Virus record (IMG/VR): IMGVR_UViG_3300021403_000057
Coordinates: 1-20,285 of that record
Strand: one strand, 5' to 3'
Source: a virus
Length of the DNA: 20,285 bases
The notes beneath the pieces are model-generated. The model had not been told where the DNA came from. It saw nothing but the letters and a program-made list of their open reading frames with translations, and did no database searches. Positions 13,204-20,176 of the stretch are shown here, one piece after another. A program made the position numbers and the translations under genes. Numbering within the stretch: the stretch's first letter is position 1; every line of letters starts with the position of its first letter.

Positions 13204-13533
13204 TCACTCTCCTGTTTGGTTAAGTTTATTTAGTAGGGCGGTGGCCTTACTATAAACGGTCATTTGCTCTGGTTGTGGTAGCGCGTGTTTTATAAGCTGC
13301 ATAAATTCCTTAACCATCTCCACCAATTTCTCATGGTGATTAACAGCAAGGCAAATAAAGGCGGCGCTCTCTCCTGAAATATCAACAGCCCCATAAGGTT
13401 CTGGGTTGCGCATAGTGCCACAATCTCCACCGCTGGAAAATATTGAATTATCAGAGAAATCTTTTATGGTTAAAACAGTGCCATATAACCCACCGGCTTC
13501 TATTCTCCAAGGTAATTTAGGTATATGTTTCAT
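13204..13533 (-). CDS. Conserved small phage protein (PWR type)
   Basis: A 109-residue protein like many small phage proteins that open with a PW(R/K) motif (KLPWRIEAGG), pass through a Gly/Asp-rich middle and contain a segment of type AAFICLAVNHHEKLVEMVKE (about 57-76), followed by a helical end. The A-x-x-AVN-x-H-x-x-LV helix is the best-conserved part. Function unknown. AAGGAC precedes ATG 13533. Confidence 0.78.
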   Translation of the reverse strand: MKHIPKLPWRIEAGGLYGTVLTIKDFSDNSIFSSGGDCGTMRNPEPYGAVDISGESAAFICLAVNHHEKLVEMVKEFMQLIKHALPQPEQMTVYSKATALLNKLNQTGE

Positions 13534-13537
13534 GGTT

Positions 13538-13669
13538 TTATTGTCCTTTTGAAATTGTTGAGCGCAAGATAGATGTTAATCTTGTTGCCTCTTGCATAGA
13601 ATCATTGATATATTCTCGTGCCGCAGACGTATCATAGCCATAAACTTCTGTGCTAATAATACCTTGCAA
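13538..13669 (-). CDS. Possible small gene, TTG start (weak)
   Basis: A 43-codon open frame filling an otherwise empty gap, with protein-like sequence (STEVYGYDTSAAREYINDSM, then QEATRLTSILRSTISKGQ). The only usual start upstream is TTG 13669, without an SD, overlapping the preceding gene by 17 bases; translation could rely on coupling. It may instead be non-coding. Confidence 0.4.
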   Translation of the reverse strand: MQGIISTEVYGYDTSAAREYINDSMQEATRLTSILRSTISKGQ

Positions 13670-13940
13670 GCGCGCTTATCAACTTACCCCTTTCTTCAAA
13701 AGATAGTTCATTCCAGCCTGATTGCTGCAACTCGTTTATTTGTTTTTGTTGGCGCTGTATTATATGCTCGGCATCGAAATCTCTAACTTGCAAAACATCT
13801 AAAAGCTTGATTAACTCTCTCGCCTCTGTTGTATTTAGCTCAACCATTGTAGAGCTGCCGAGCTTGTTACTTTCAGCAAATTCAATACACCTTTCCAGCG
13901 TTCTAGTAAAATAACTTATGTTTTGATACAATTTATCCAT
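13653..13940 (-). CDS. Hypothetical helical protein
   Basis: A 95-residue helical protein with a probable long coiled coil (ELIKLLDVLQVRDFDAEHII, then QRQQKQINELQQSGW) and an N-terminal helix (YFTRTLERCIEFAESNK). ATG 13940 is chosen because GGAG and TTGGA lie upstream; an in-frame TTG at 13964 would add eight residues but has no SD. It overlaps the 37-residue gene upstream by eight bases. No family recognised. Confidence 0.72.
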   Translation of the reverse strand: MDKLYQNISYFTRTLERCIEFAESNKLGSSTMVELNTTEARELIKLLDVLQVRDFDAEHIIQRQQKQINELQQSGWNELSFEERGKLISALARYY

Positions 13941-14046
13941 TTTTTTCCAACTCCATTTGTTCAATTGCAGCCCTAAGCCTTTCTGGCTCTATTCCTATAT
14001 ATTCTGCTCCAGATTCTATTTGTTCATTTGTATAAGGTAATTTCAT
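13933..14046 (-). CDS. Tiny protein, unknown
   Basis: A 37-residue protein (LPYTNEQIESGAEYIGIEPE, then a helix RLRAAIEQMELEKNG). The sequence resembles one helical hairpin. AGAGGG lies upstream of the ATG at long spacing. It overlaps both neighbours (23 bases and 8 bases). No family recognised. Confidence 0.6.
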   Translation of the reverse strand: MKLPYTNEQIESGAEYIGIEPERLRAAIEQMELEKNG

Positions 14047-14146
14047 ATGTTATACCGCCCTCTGAGCTAATATATGCAAGCTCTTGAGGTGTATTAGTTG
14101 CGGCTTTTAATGGGTTTAAGTCTTTAGGTGTAAATAGTTTATCCAT
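14024..14146 (-). CDS. Tiny protein, unknown
   Basis: A 40-residue protein (KLFTPKDLNPLKAATNTPQE, ending GGITYEITLYK). An excellent SD, GGAGG, precedes ATG 14146, and the gene overlaps the upstream stop by eight bases. No family recognised; the strong SD is the main support. Confidence 0.65.
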   Translation of the reverse strand: MDKLFTPKDLNPLKAATNTPQELAYISSEGGITYEITLYK

Positions 14147-14384
14147 TACAAACCTCCGCAAATTTACCTTCAACTTTGCGGCTATAATATTCAAATAAGC
14201 CCTTAAAAGACCATTCTTTATTTAATAGGGCTAGATGTTCTTTCGGGTCTTCATTATAAATAGTTGGCTTAACTCCCGATCTTTTCATCTCCCCTTCGTT
14301 TTTTAGGTCATAATTGTTGCATAGATATAAAGAGTTATGACTCTTATTGACTTGTGCCAGTATTATGTATTTATTGTTTTCCAT
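14139..14384 (-). CDS. Hypothetical protein
   Basis: An 81-residue protein with a beta-like start (NNKYIILAQVNKSHNSLYLC) and a polar, lysine-rich remainder ending FAEVCNG. No family recognised. The SD (AGGGT, 14395-14391) lies inside one arm of a perfect 10-bp inverted repeat (14391-14446), so its translation may be controlled by mRNA folding. Confidence 0.72.
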   Translation of the reverse strand: MENNKYIILAQVNKSHNSLYLCNNYDLKNEGEMKRSGVKPTIYNEDPKEHLALLNKEWSFKGLFEYYSRKVEGKFAEVCNG

Positions 14385-14390
14385 AATCTT

Positions 14391-14446
14391 ACCCTATTTT
14401 AATTATCCCTATTATTTGTAGTATCCCGGCATAAAGAAAATAGGGT
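14391..14446 (-). promoter_or_regulatory. Predicted mRNA hairpin hiding an SD
   Basis: In the leftward transcript, ACCCTATTTT (14446-14437) is an exact complement of AAAATAGGGT (14400-14391), which contains the SD of the 14384 gene. The 36-base loop carries a second AATAGGG (14411-14405) that could pair with the same left arm over seven bases and free the SD. No T-run follows, so a terminator is unlikely. Confidence 0.55.
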
Positions 14447-14469
14447 TAACTCTATGCCAGGAATTTCTA

Positions 14470-14568
14470 TTACCCCAAAAAACTCCCGTTGTTCAATACA
14501 TGATACGCAGTAAGTGCAATTAGTATTGCCAGTAATATATTCTGTATCAAGTTGTGGTTTAGTTTCAT
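14470..14568 (-). CDS. Tiny single-span membrane protein, first gene of the operon
   Basis: A 32-residue protein with a polar head (MKLNHN), one hydrophobic span (LIQNILLAILIALTAY) and a short tail. GAGG lies upstream of ATG 14568 at suitable spacing. It is the first frame in the transcript from the promoter at 14660-14688, after a leader of about 85 bases. No family recognised. Confidence 0.6.
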   Translation of the reverse strand: MKLNHNLIQNILLAILIALTAYHVLNNGSFLG

Positions 14569-14656
14569 ATCCGTACCTCTATATTGTGTTATACTCTCAG
14601 TCTATTTACTCCGGTTCCTATTTTGATTTGCTTGAACCTTTAAACGCTGCAATATG

Positions 14657-14670
14657 TATGTTATAACATA
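14657..14670. promoter_or_regulatory. 14-bp palindrome over the -10 box
   Basis: TATGTTATAACATA is a perfect palindrome centred on the -10 element of the leftward promoter at 14660-14688. A dimeric repressor bound here would block transcription of the small-gene operon. The regulator is unknown. Confidence 0.65.
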
Positions 14671-14688
14671 TGCAATTTGGTGTGTCAA
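14660..14688 (-). promoter_or_regulatory. Leftward sigma70 promoter for 14568-10190
   Basis: Read leftward: perfect TTGACA (14688-14683), a 17-base spacer, TATAAC (14665-14660). The transcript would start near 14653. The leader contains a possible hairpin, GGTTC...GAACC. Confidence 0.8.
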
Positions 14689-14737
14689 GTATTTAATTTA
14701 TTTAATTTACTATAACCTTATTACTTGGTATTTTACC

Positions 14738-14985
14738 AATAGTTCTAATCATTCGAATAGTTCCATAAGAACTCAAGCGCAAGGAAACTGTAGGTGTTCA
14801 AGCAATAGTTCTAATCAATAATTCAGGTGGGTATCCCTTGAACGTATAGTGACTAGTGCCGAATTATTGGAATTATTGTAATATAATATTATATATATAT
14901 ATATATTAATAGGTTAGTAGATAGTAGCAGTTTGAATAGTTCTAAATAGTTCTATTTTTACCCCCCAATAGTTCTAAATAGTTCT
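14738..14985 (+). repeat. Seven AATAGTTC(T/C) iterons
   Basis: Copies start at 14738, 14756, 14804, 14935, 14945, 14967 and 14977; all end AGTTCT except the one at 14756, which ends AGTTCC. The last four form two pairs with a 10-base period, about one DNA turn. AGTTC at 14759-14763 also forms an inverted repeat with GAACT at 14769-14773. Confidence 0.85.
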
Positions 14986-15081
14986 TGATACTTTTATGCA
15001 ACAGTGGTGTTATGCAGAGATTATGCAATTGTGCAGATCCGATAGCATAATACGTGCAAGACTATCGCTTGTTGCATATAG

Positions 15082-15155
15082 TTAATAGGTATAAAATGGG
15101 TGCGAGAAATTAACTAATTATTAATAAAGGTTAATAGGTGTATGCATTAATGCAT
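15082..15155. repeat. TTAATAGGT repeats and ATGCATTAATGCAT palindrome
   Basis: TTAATAGGT occurs at 14906-14914, 15082-15090 and 15131-15139, with a variant CTAATAGGA at 15220-15228. ATGCATTAATGCAT at 15142-15155 is a perfect palindrome three bases after the third copy. TTATGCA occurs at 14994, 15010 and 15021. Confidence 0.75.
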
Positions 15156-15258
15156 GGTGCTTGTTGGTGCTATGGTATATATGTAATGGTTAACTATTGG
15201 TTAATTTTATTGTATGATGCTAATAGGATTCCTACCTAATGAATGGCCGGGGAGTAGG

Positions 15259-15315
15259 ATGAAATATTGGAATGGGGTGTGGGGTTATTATGGTACCTTA
15301 AACAAGCACGTTTGA
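15259..15315 (+). CDS. Possible 18-aa leader peptide (weak)
   Basis: GGGGAG lies four bases before ATG 15259, opening an 18-codon frame (MKYWNGVWGYYGTLNKHV) whose stop overlaps the -35 box of the late promoter. It is aromatic-rich. Only the SD supports it, and no good promoter precedes it. Confidence 0.25.
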   Translation: MKYWNGVWGYYGTLNKHV

Positions 15316-15340
15316 CTTTCTCTTTTGCCCACGTTATACT
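15312..15340 (+). promoter_or_regulatory. Rightward sigma70 promoter for late genes
   Basis: TTGACT (15312-15317), 17-base spacer, TATACT (15335-15340). Transcription would start near 15347, one or two bases before ATG 15349, giving an almost leaderless message for the first late gene. Confidence 0.75.
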
Positions 15341-15348
15341 CCACAAAT

Positions 15349-15774
15349 ATGTTCACCAAATCCCAATACACAGAAATCCTGAATTGGATATATCATTATA
15401 TACAATCCCACAGAGATATTTATCTATTGCAACAGGTACCAGTGACGGGGGTGATTGATTATTCTGTAGGTGATTTAGTTCGTGCGATGAAAAAATTTCG
15501 GGGGGATAGTGAGGTTGTTCGATATTATGAGAAGGTGCGGGAGTTGTTGGTATTGAGGTTGATAGAGAATAAGGATTTGGATGCTTCGACCAGGAATAAA
15601 TTATGCGAGGAATGGTTGGTAGATTCGAGAGTGGGGGAGTTGTCGGGGGTAGATGTGGCGAAGGAATTGAGTGATGTGGAGTTGGTTCGGAGGATGGGGG
15701 AGTTAGGGTGGGTAAGGAAAGGGGTGGAAGTAAATGCGTCTGTTCAAAAAATTAAAAGGAGGAGTGCAAAATGA
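15349..15774 (+). CDS. Putative small terminase subunit (by position)
   Basis: A 141-residue protein. An aromatic N-terminal helix (TKSQYTEILNWIYHYIQSH) is followed by a helical core (YSVGDLVRAMKKFRGDSEVV, then YYEKVRELLVLRLIENKDL) and a C-terminal part with VDVAKELSDVELVRRMGELG and a basic tail. An HTH-like start, helical oligomerisation core and its place as the first late gene upstream of the large terminase fit a small terminase subunit, which recognises phage DNA for packaging, but three small genes intervene and no diagnostic motif is seen. ATG 15349 is chosen over 15325 because the latter lies inside the promoter. No SD; near-leaderless. The gene is strikingly G-rich and C-poor. Confidence 0.6.
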   Translation: MFTKSQYTEILNWIYHYIQSHRDIYLLQQVPVTGVIDYSVGDLVRAMKKFRGDSEVVRYYEKVRELLVLRLIENKDLDASTRNKLCEEWLVDSRVGELSGVDVAKELSDVELVRRMGELGWVRKGVEVNASVQKIKRRSAK

Positions 15775-15956
15775 GAATAACACCACTTGCGAAAATAATA
15801 CGGGTTGAATCGCCGGAGGTTGAGGGATATAGGTGGCTGGGGAATGTGTATAGTCCGAGTGGATCATTACGAGTGCGGGAAGGCTTGACTGATGCGTATT
15901 ATATAGTTGATGAAAAGAATATGATATTATTGCGGAGGATTGATGGTGCGGCGTAG
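15771..15956 (+). CDS. Small beta-rich protein, unknown
   Basis: A 61-residue protein that looks like a small beta barrel or SH3-like fold (LAKIIRVESPEVEGYRWLGN, then VYSPSGSLRVREG and DAYYIVDEKNMILLRRI). Start overlaps the previous stop as ATGA, and AGGAGTG lies upstream. No family recognised. Confidence 0.75.
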   Translation: MRITPLAKIIRVESPEVEGYRWLGNVYSPSGSLRVREGLTDAYYIVDEKNMILLRRIDGAA

Positions 15957-16107
15957 TTGGATTGATACATGTACAGTGCCTGTTTCGGACTTATGCAAGT
16001 TACGATATGGTGGAGTGCGTATGAGGACTGAGAGTGGTGAGGGTATGGTACTTACTCCATTTCAGGTATCTGAGTTAAGGGCGCGGGGGTTGTTGGATGT
16101 TGAGTAG
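15943..16107 (+). CDS. Small protein, unknown
   Basis: A 54-residue protein (MVRRSWIDTCTVPVSDLCKL, then RYGGVRMRTESGEGMVLTPF and a helical end VSELRARGLLDVE). GGAGG lies four bases before ATG 15943. It overlaps its neighbours by 14 and 11 bases. The ending resembles short phage head-region proteins with a terminal helix, but no family is recognised. Confidence 0.7.
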   Translation: MVRRSWIDTCTVPVSDLCKLRYGGVRMRTESGEGMVLTPFQVSELRARGLLDVE

Positions 16108-16321
16108 AAATACAATAAGGAGTGGCGAAGAATTTTGGGAATTTTATAAGGATGATTTTTATTATTCCATAAATATTTGTGGGTTTGGTGAAGAATATAT
16201 AAAAAATAGTTTTAATAGGGCTTATGAGCATGAGTTTTTGTGTAGAAGAAGTCCTTATTATGATGAGGAATGCAAAGTAGCTAATATAGAAAAGGCAAAA
16301 AGGTTGTGGAATGCCGAATGA
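16097..16321 (+). CDS. Small aromatic acidic protein, unknown
   Basis: A 74-residue protein rich in Tyr, Phe and Glu (GEEFWEFYKDDFYYSINICG, then YIKNSFNRAYEHEFLCRR and a C-terminal helix ending KRLWNAE). The SD is weak (TTGTTGG). It overlaps the terminase start by 11 bases, so the two are probably translated together. No family recognised. Confidence 0.72.
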   Translation: MLSRNTIRSGEEFWEFYKDDFYYSINICGFGEEYIKNSFNRAYEHEFLCRRSPYYDEECKVANIEKAKRLWNAE

Positions 16322-17738
16322 AGCCTTAACACTTGCGACACAGCTTTCTGAGCGGCAGAAGTGGAATGCGCGGGATTATTTATTTCCTGATGTTGGGCCG
16401 TTGCGGAGGGAGTTGTATCCGAAACATGAAATGGTATTTGGGGGTGGTGCGGATTATAGGGAGCGAATTTTTATTGCGGCGAACAGGGTTGGTAAGACGG
16501 TTGTAGGGTGTTATGAAACTACTTGTCATGCAACGGGCGAATATCCGAAATGGTGGAAGGGTTGGCGGGTAAATAAACCCGTAACAATCTGGGTAGCGGG
16601 TGATACGGGTAAAACTACGCGGGATATTTTACAGAATAAGTTGTTGGGACCAGTGGGTGAATTTGGTTCGGGGCTAATACCAAGAAAGGCGATAGGACGA
16701 TATTTAAGTAAGACGGGTGTGGCGGATGCGATAGAGGTTGTGTATGTGAAGTCGAAGTTTGGTGGATATAGCACAATATATTTCAAGTCATACGATCAGA
16801 GGCGCGAAGGTTTCCAGGGAACTGAAGTTGATTTCATTCAGCCAGATGAGGAACCACCGCAGGATATTTATACAGAAATGTTATTGCGTACAATGACCAC
16901 TAATGGGCGCATACTAACTACCTTCACTCCACTCATGGGGTTGTCGGATGTAGTGCTTCAATTCTGTGCAGGCGGAGAAATAGTTGAGGGGCCTATAAGT
17001 ACTTCTAAATTTGTTGTTTCCTGCGATTGGGATTCAGTGCCGCACTTAAGCAAGAAAGACAAAGACGACCTCTATGCAGCAATACCACCATTCCAGCGCG
17101 ATGCTCGTTCAAAGGGCATTCCACAATTAGGAAGTGGTGCGATATATCAAGTGCCGGAGTCGGAAATACTGGTAGATGATTTTGATATGCCGGAAAGTTG
17201 GAGGCGTGTTTATGCAATGGACGTTGGCTGGAATAGAACCGCGGCATTGTGGGGTGCGCATGATGTTGAGAATGATATAGTATATTGTTATTCGGAACAT
17301 TATAGAGGACAGGCTGAACCAGTTATTCATGCACAAGCTATTAAAGGGCGGGGCAAATGGATTCGGGGGGTAATTGATCCTGCATCGCGGGGACGTACTC
17401 AGACAGATGGACATTCTTTGATAGATATGTACCGGGATTTAGGATTAGATTTGAGCATGGCGAACAATGCGGTTGAAGCGGGGATATATGAAGTATGGGA
17501 ACGCTTGTCGAGTGGACGGTTGAAAATATTTAAGTCGTTGGGGAATTTGCGTTCAGAGTATAGGATATATAGACGTGATGAGAAGGGGCGGATTGTAAAG
17601 AAGGACGATCACTTATTAGATTGTTTACGTTATTTAATAATGTCTGGATTGGAAAATGCGAAACCAAAAAAACTTGTAGAGAAGAAAGAAATAGTATATG
17701 GTGACTTCACAGGATTAACTGAAGGATGGATGCAGTGA
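16311..17738 (+). CDS. terL: Terminase large subunit
   Basis: A 475-residue packaging motor with an ATPase and a nuclease domain. Walker A is AANRVGKT (56-63), preceded by ERIFI. Walker B with the catalytic Glu is VDFIQPDEEPP (173-183). The coupling motif is TTFTP (203-207). The RNase-H-like nuclease has Asp304 (AMDVGWNRT), Asp356 (GVIDPASRG) and Asp433 region (KDDHLLDCLRY). It pumps DNA into the prohead through the portal and cuts it; family Terminase_6-like. AAAAGG lies seven bases before ATG 16311. Base composition changes inside the gene: C-poor and G-rich at 16311-16780 and 17140-17700, C-rich between. Confidence 0.95.
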   Translation: MPNEALTLATQLSERQKWNARDYLFPDVGPLRRELYPKHEMVFGGGADYRERIFIAANRVGKTVVGCYETTCHATGEYPKWWKGWRVNKPVTIWVAGDTGKTTRDILQNKLLGPVGEFGSGLIPRKAIGRYLSKTGVADAIEVVYVKSKFGGYSTIYFKSYDQRREGFQGTEVDFIQPDEEPPQDIYTEMLLRTMTTNGRILTTFTPLMGLSDVVLQFCAGGEIVEGPISTSKFVVSCDWDSVPHLSKKDKDDLYAAIPPFQRDARSKGIPQLGSGAIYQVPESEILVDDFDMPESWRRVYAMDVGWNRTAALWGAHDVENDIVYCYSEHYRGQAEPVIHAQAIKGRGKWIRGVIDPASRGRTQTDGHSLIDMYRDLGLDLSMANNAVEAGIYEVWERLSSGRLKIFKSLGNLRSEYRIYRRDEKGRIVKKDDHLLDCLRYLIMSGLENAKPKKLVEKKEIVYGDFTGLTEGWMQ

Positions 17739-17887
17739 TGCAGGAAGAGAAAAAGTGCCAGTACAAAAATTGGACTGAAAGTGTCAATGGTATTCCTACA
17801 AAAATGCAAGGTTGTTATCCAGGTTCACAACTTGGTTCATGTAAAGGTTATACTGAAATCAAATGCAAATATCCTAACTGTCTATGA
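17738..17887 (+). CDS. Cys-rich small protein between terminase and portal
   Basis: A 49-residue protein with five cysteines (positions 7, 26, 35, 43, 48), for example GCYPGSQLGSCKGY and IKCKYPNC. The pattern could bind zinc or form disulfides. The start is one base into the terminase stop (TGATG) and the end overlaps the next gene as ATGA, so it is clearly part of the translated late operon. No family recognised. Confidence 0.72.
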   Translation: MQEEKKCQYKNWTESVNGIPTKMQGCYPGSQLGSCKGYTEIKCKYPNCL

Positions 17888-18090
17888 CAATATACCTCTC
17901 AACAGAACCCGGAATGAAAATTGGTGGAACGCTGAAGTACGGGGATAAGATGCTTGTATGCGATAGACTCTATTCTCAGGGAAAAGATATGAAGCGTGAC
18001 AAGCCAGAATATGCAATGTCTGCGCAAAATGGATATTGGGGATTTAGTGTACAACAGGAAACGCAAACCGGGGATGTAAATAATGGCTGA
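17884..18090 (+). CDS. Small protein before the portal
   Basis: A 68-residue protein, beta-rich start (MTIYLSTEPGMKIGGTLKYG, then DKMLVCDRLYSQGKDM) and a polar tail. There is no SD; the ATGA overlap suggests coupling. It overlaps the portal start by eight bases. No family recognised. Confidence 0.72.
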   Translation: MTIYLSTEPGMKIGGTLKYGDKMLVCDRLYSQGKDMKRDKPEYAMSAQNGYWGFSVQQETQTGDVNNG

Positions 18091-20164
18091 CCATTCTAAT
18101 AATAGATCAACTGGGCGTGGCGGAATACCCGATCCTATCATCACTCTTGCAATGGAGCGTTTTAAAACTACTGCCGAGGCGGAGTTTGAAGGGCGTAAAG
18201 CTGCTAAAGATGATATGGAGTTCTATGTATCTAACCAGTGGCCTGACCAGATTTCTCAGGATAGGCAGACAGATGGCCGTCCGTGTTTAACTATTAATAG
18301 ACTACCTCAATTTGTGCGTCAGGTGACGAATGACCAGCGCATGAATAGACCGAGTGTAAAAGTAATTCCAGTGGAGGATTCAGATGAAAATGTTGCCAAG
18401 ATATATGAAGGTTTGGTTCGTCATATTCAGGAAGCTTCGCAGGCTGATATTGCGTATGATACAGCTTGTCAAACACAAGTAATATGTGGGCGTGGGTTCT
18501 TTCGCATCATAACTGATTATTGCAATGAAGAAAACTTTGACCAGGATATTTTAATCAAGCGTATAAAAAACCCATTAACGGTTTATGTTGACCCCGCATC
18601 TATTGAGCCGGATTATTCTGATGCACGTTTTATGTTTATCGTTGAGGATCTTTCTAAAGAAGAATTCAAGAGTATGTACCCAAAGGCGGAAGTTATCAGT
18701 GACACAAGTTTTATGTCGCGGGGTGATGGTGCTTCGACTTGGGCGACTGAGAAAGCAATGCGTATTGCAGAATATTTTACTGTAGAAGATGAAGTAAAGA
18801 AATTATATCAACTTGCATCAGGTGAGATTGTTGCGGAAGTTCCAGAAGGTGAGGAAGCCGTTAAAGAACGTGAGGCAGTTACCAAGAAAGTAATCTGGAG
18901 AAAGATTTCTTGTGTAGAAGTCTTAGAAGAAAAAGATTGGGCGGGTAAATATATTCCTATCATTCCAGTTCTGGGTGATGATCTTGATGTAGATGGCAAG
19001 CGTTATATAAAAGGTATGGTGCGCGATGCTAAAGATTCTCAGCGTATGTATAATTACTGGGCTTCGGCCCAAACGGAAGCAATAGCTCTTGCGCCAAAAG
19101 CCCCATTTATTGCAGCAGAAGGTCAGATAGAGGGTTACGAAGCAATGTGGGCTGCGGCTAATACCAAGAATTATGCAGTATTACCATATAAACCACGTAC
19201 TATAGATGGGACACAGGTTCCTGCACCACAACGTATCACAGCAGAGCCGCCAGTACAGGCTATGGTTCAGGCGATGAAACAAGCCGGCGATGATATGAAG
19301 GCTATTACAGGTATCTATGATGCATCTTTGGGTGCTCGTAGTAATGAAACTTCTGGTAAGGCTATTACTGCGCGTCAGAAATCAGGTGACGTTGCGAATT
19401 ATCATTATGTAGATAATCTTGGTCGCTCAATAAGACATTTAGGTCGTTGCTTAATTGATCTTATTCCTAAAATTTACGATGCGCCGCGTGTTGTGCGTAT
19501 TTTAGGTGAAGATGGTGAAGGTGCTAATGTGCCTATTAACCAACCTACTTCCGGTGCTGATGGAGTTAATCAGATTTATGATGTTACATCTGGTAAATAT
19601 GATGTGGTTGTAGAAACTGGCCCATCGTTTGAAACTAAACGCCAGGAAACTGCTGATGCAATGGCTACTGTTCTTCAGGCAAATCCCGAATTATGGCAAG
19701 TTGCAGGTGATATATTTGTTAAATCACTTGATTGGCCGAATGCAGATAAACTTGCAGAGCGTATGAAGAAAATGTTACCTCCGCAATTGCAAGATAATGC
19801 GAATCCGATACCGCCACAAGTGCAACAACAATTAGACCAGAGTAAACAGATGATTCAGCAATTGACTGAAGCACTTCATGCTGAAAAAGATAAGAATGAA
19901 TCCAAACAGGCAGAGATGGAGAGTAAAGAAGCAATGAATGCTGAAAATAATTCTACGAAACTTCTTATTGCCGAAATGCAAAATAACTTTGGCGCATTCA
20001 AAGAGGACCTTGCACATTTACGTGCTCACCTTGATAGGGAATTAGCGCAGGAAGAAATGGAAAAATCACAAGCCCTTGACAATGCACAAGCATCTGATAC
20101 AATGGGTGGTATGAATTCACAAGAAGCGCCGAATGCGGAATTAACTGCTGGTGTGAGTGGATAA
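18083..20164 (+). CDS. P22-type portal protein
   Basis: A 693-residue portal, close to the 725 residues of P22 gp1. It forms the dodecameric ring at one head vertex through which the terminase pumps DNA. Typical segments: FYVSNQWPDQISQDRQTDGR (47-66), PCLTINRLPQFVRQVTNDQR (67-86), RPSVKVIPVED, then a DPASIEPDYSDARFMFIVED block near residue 170. The last 115 residues, from about 578, are Gln/Glu/Lys-rich coiled coil, matching the long helical barrel of P22-like portals, followed by a flexible tail. GGGGA lies before ATG 18083. It overlaps the upstream gene by eight bases and is followed by a probable scaffold gene. Confidence 0.93.
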   Translation: MADHSNNRSTGRGGIPDPIITLAMERFKTTAEAEFEGRKAAKDDMEFYVSNQWPDQISQDRQTDGRPCLTINRLPQFVRQVTNDQRMNRPSVKVIPVEDSDENVAKIYEGLVRHIQEASQADIAYDTACQTQVICGRGFFRIITDYCNEENFDQDILIKRIKNPLTVYVDPASIEPDYSDARFMFIVEDLSKEEFKSMYPKAEVISDTSFMSRGDGASTWATEKAMRIAEYFTVEDEVKKLYQLASGEIVAEVPEGEEAVKEREAVTKKVIWRKISCVEVLEEKDWAGKYIPIIPVLGDDLDVDGKRYIKGMVRDAKDSQRMYNYWASAQTEAIALAPKAPFIAAEGQIEGYEAMWAAANTKNYAVLPYKPRTIDGTQVPAPQRITAEPPVQAMVQAMKQAGDDMKAITGIYDASLGARSNETSGKAITARQKSGDVANYHYVDNLGRSIRHLGRCLIDLIPKIYDAPRVVRILGEDGEGANVPINQPTSGADGVNQIYDVTSGKYDVVVETGPSFETKRQETADAMATVLQANPELWQVAGDIFVKSLDWPNADKLAERMKKMLPPQLQDNANPIPPQVQQQLDQSKQMIQQLTEALHAEKDKNESKQAEMESKEAMNAENNSTKLLIAEMQNNFGAFKEDLAHLRAHLDRELAQEEMEKSQALDNAQASDTMGGMNSQEAPNAELTAGVSG

Positions 20165-20176
20165 GGGAAGAAGATA

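Larger units (their letters stand above)
14701..15311. other. Repeat-rich AT-rich intergenic region, candidate origin
   Basis: About 610 bases with no convincing gene, between the leftward small-gene operon and the rightward late genes. It holds seven AATAGTTC(T/C) repeats, a tandem GAATTATTG pair (14861-14878), an alternating AT tract (about 14879-14907), three TTATGCA and three TTAATAGGT copies, and a 14-bp palindrome (15142-15155). Iterons beside an easily melted AT tract are typical of theta origins; no DnaA box is seen. It could equally be a regulator-binding region. Confidence 0.5.

Noticed and set aside
14738-14985. CRISPR array
   Set aside because: Repeats are nine bases with irregular 10-131 base distances, not 24-40 base repeats with even spacers.
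15267-15458. Rightward frame beginning MEWGVGLLWYLKQ
   Set aside because: It spans the late promoter and overlaps the 15349 gene in another frame, with no SD.
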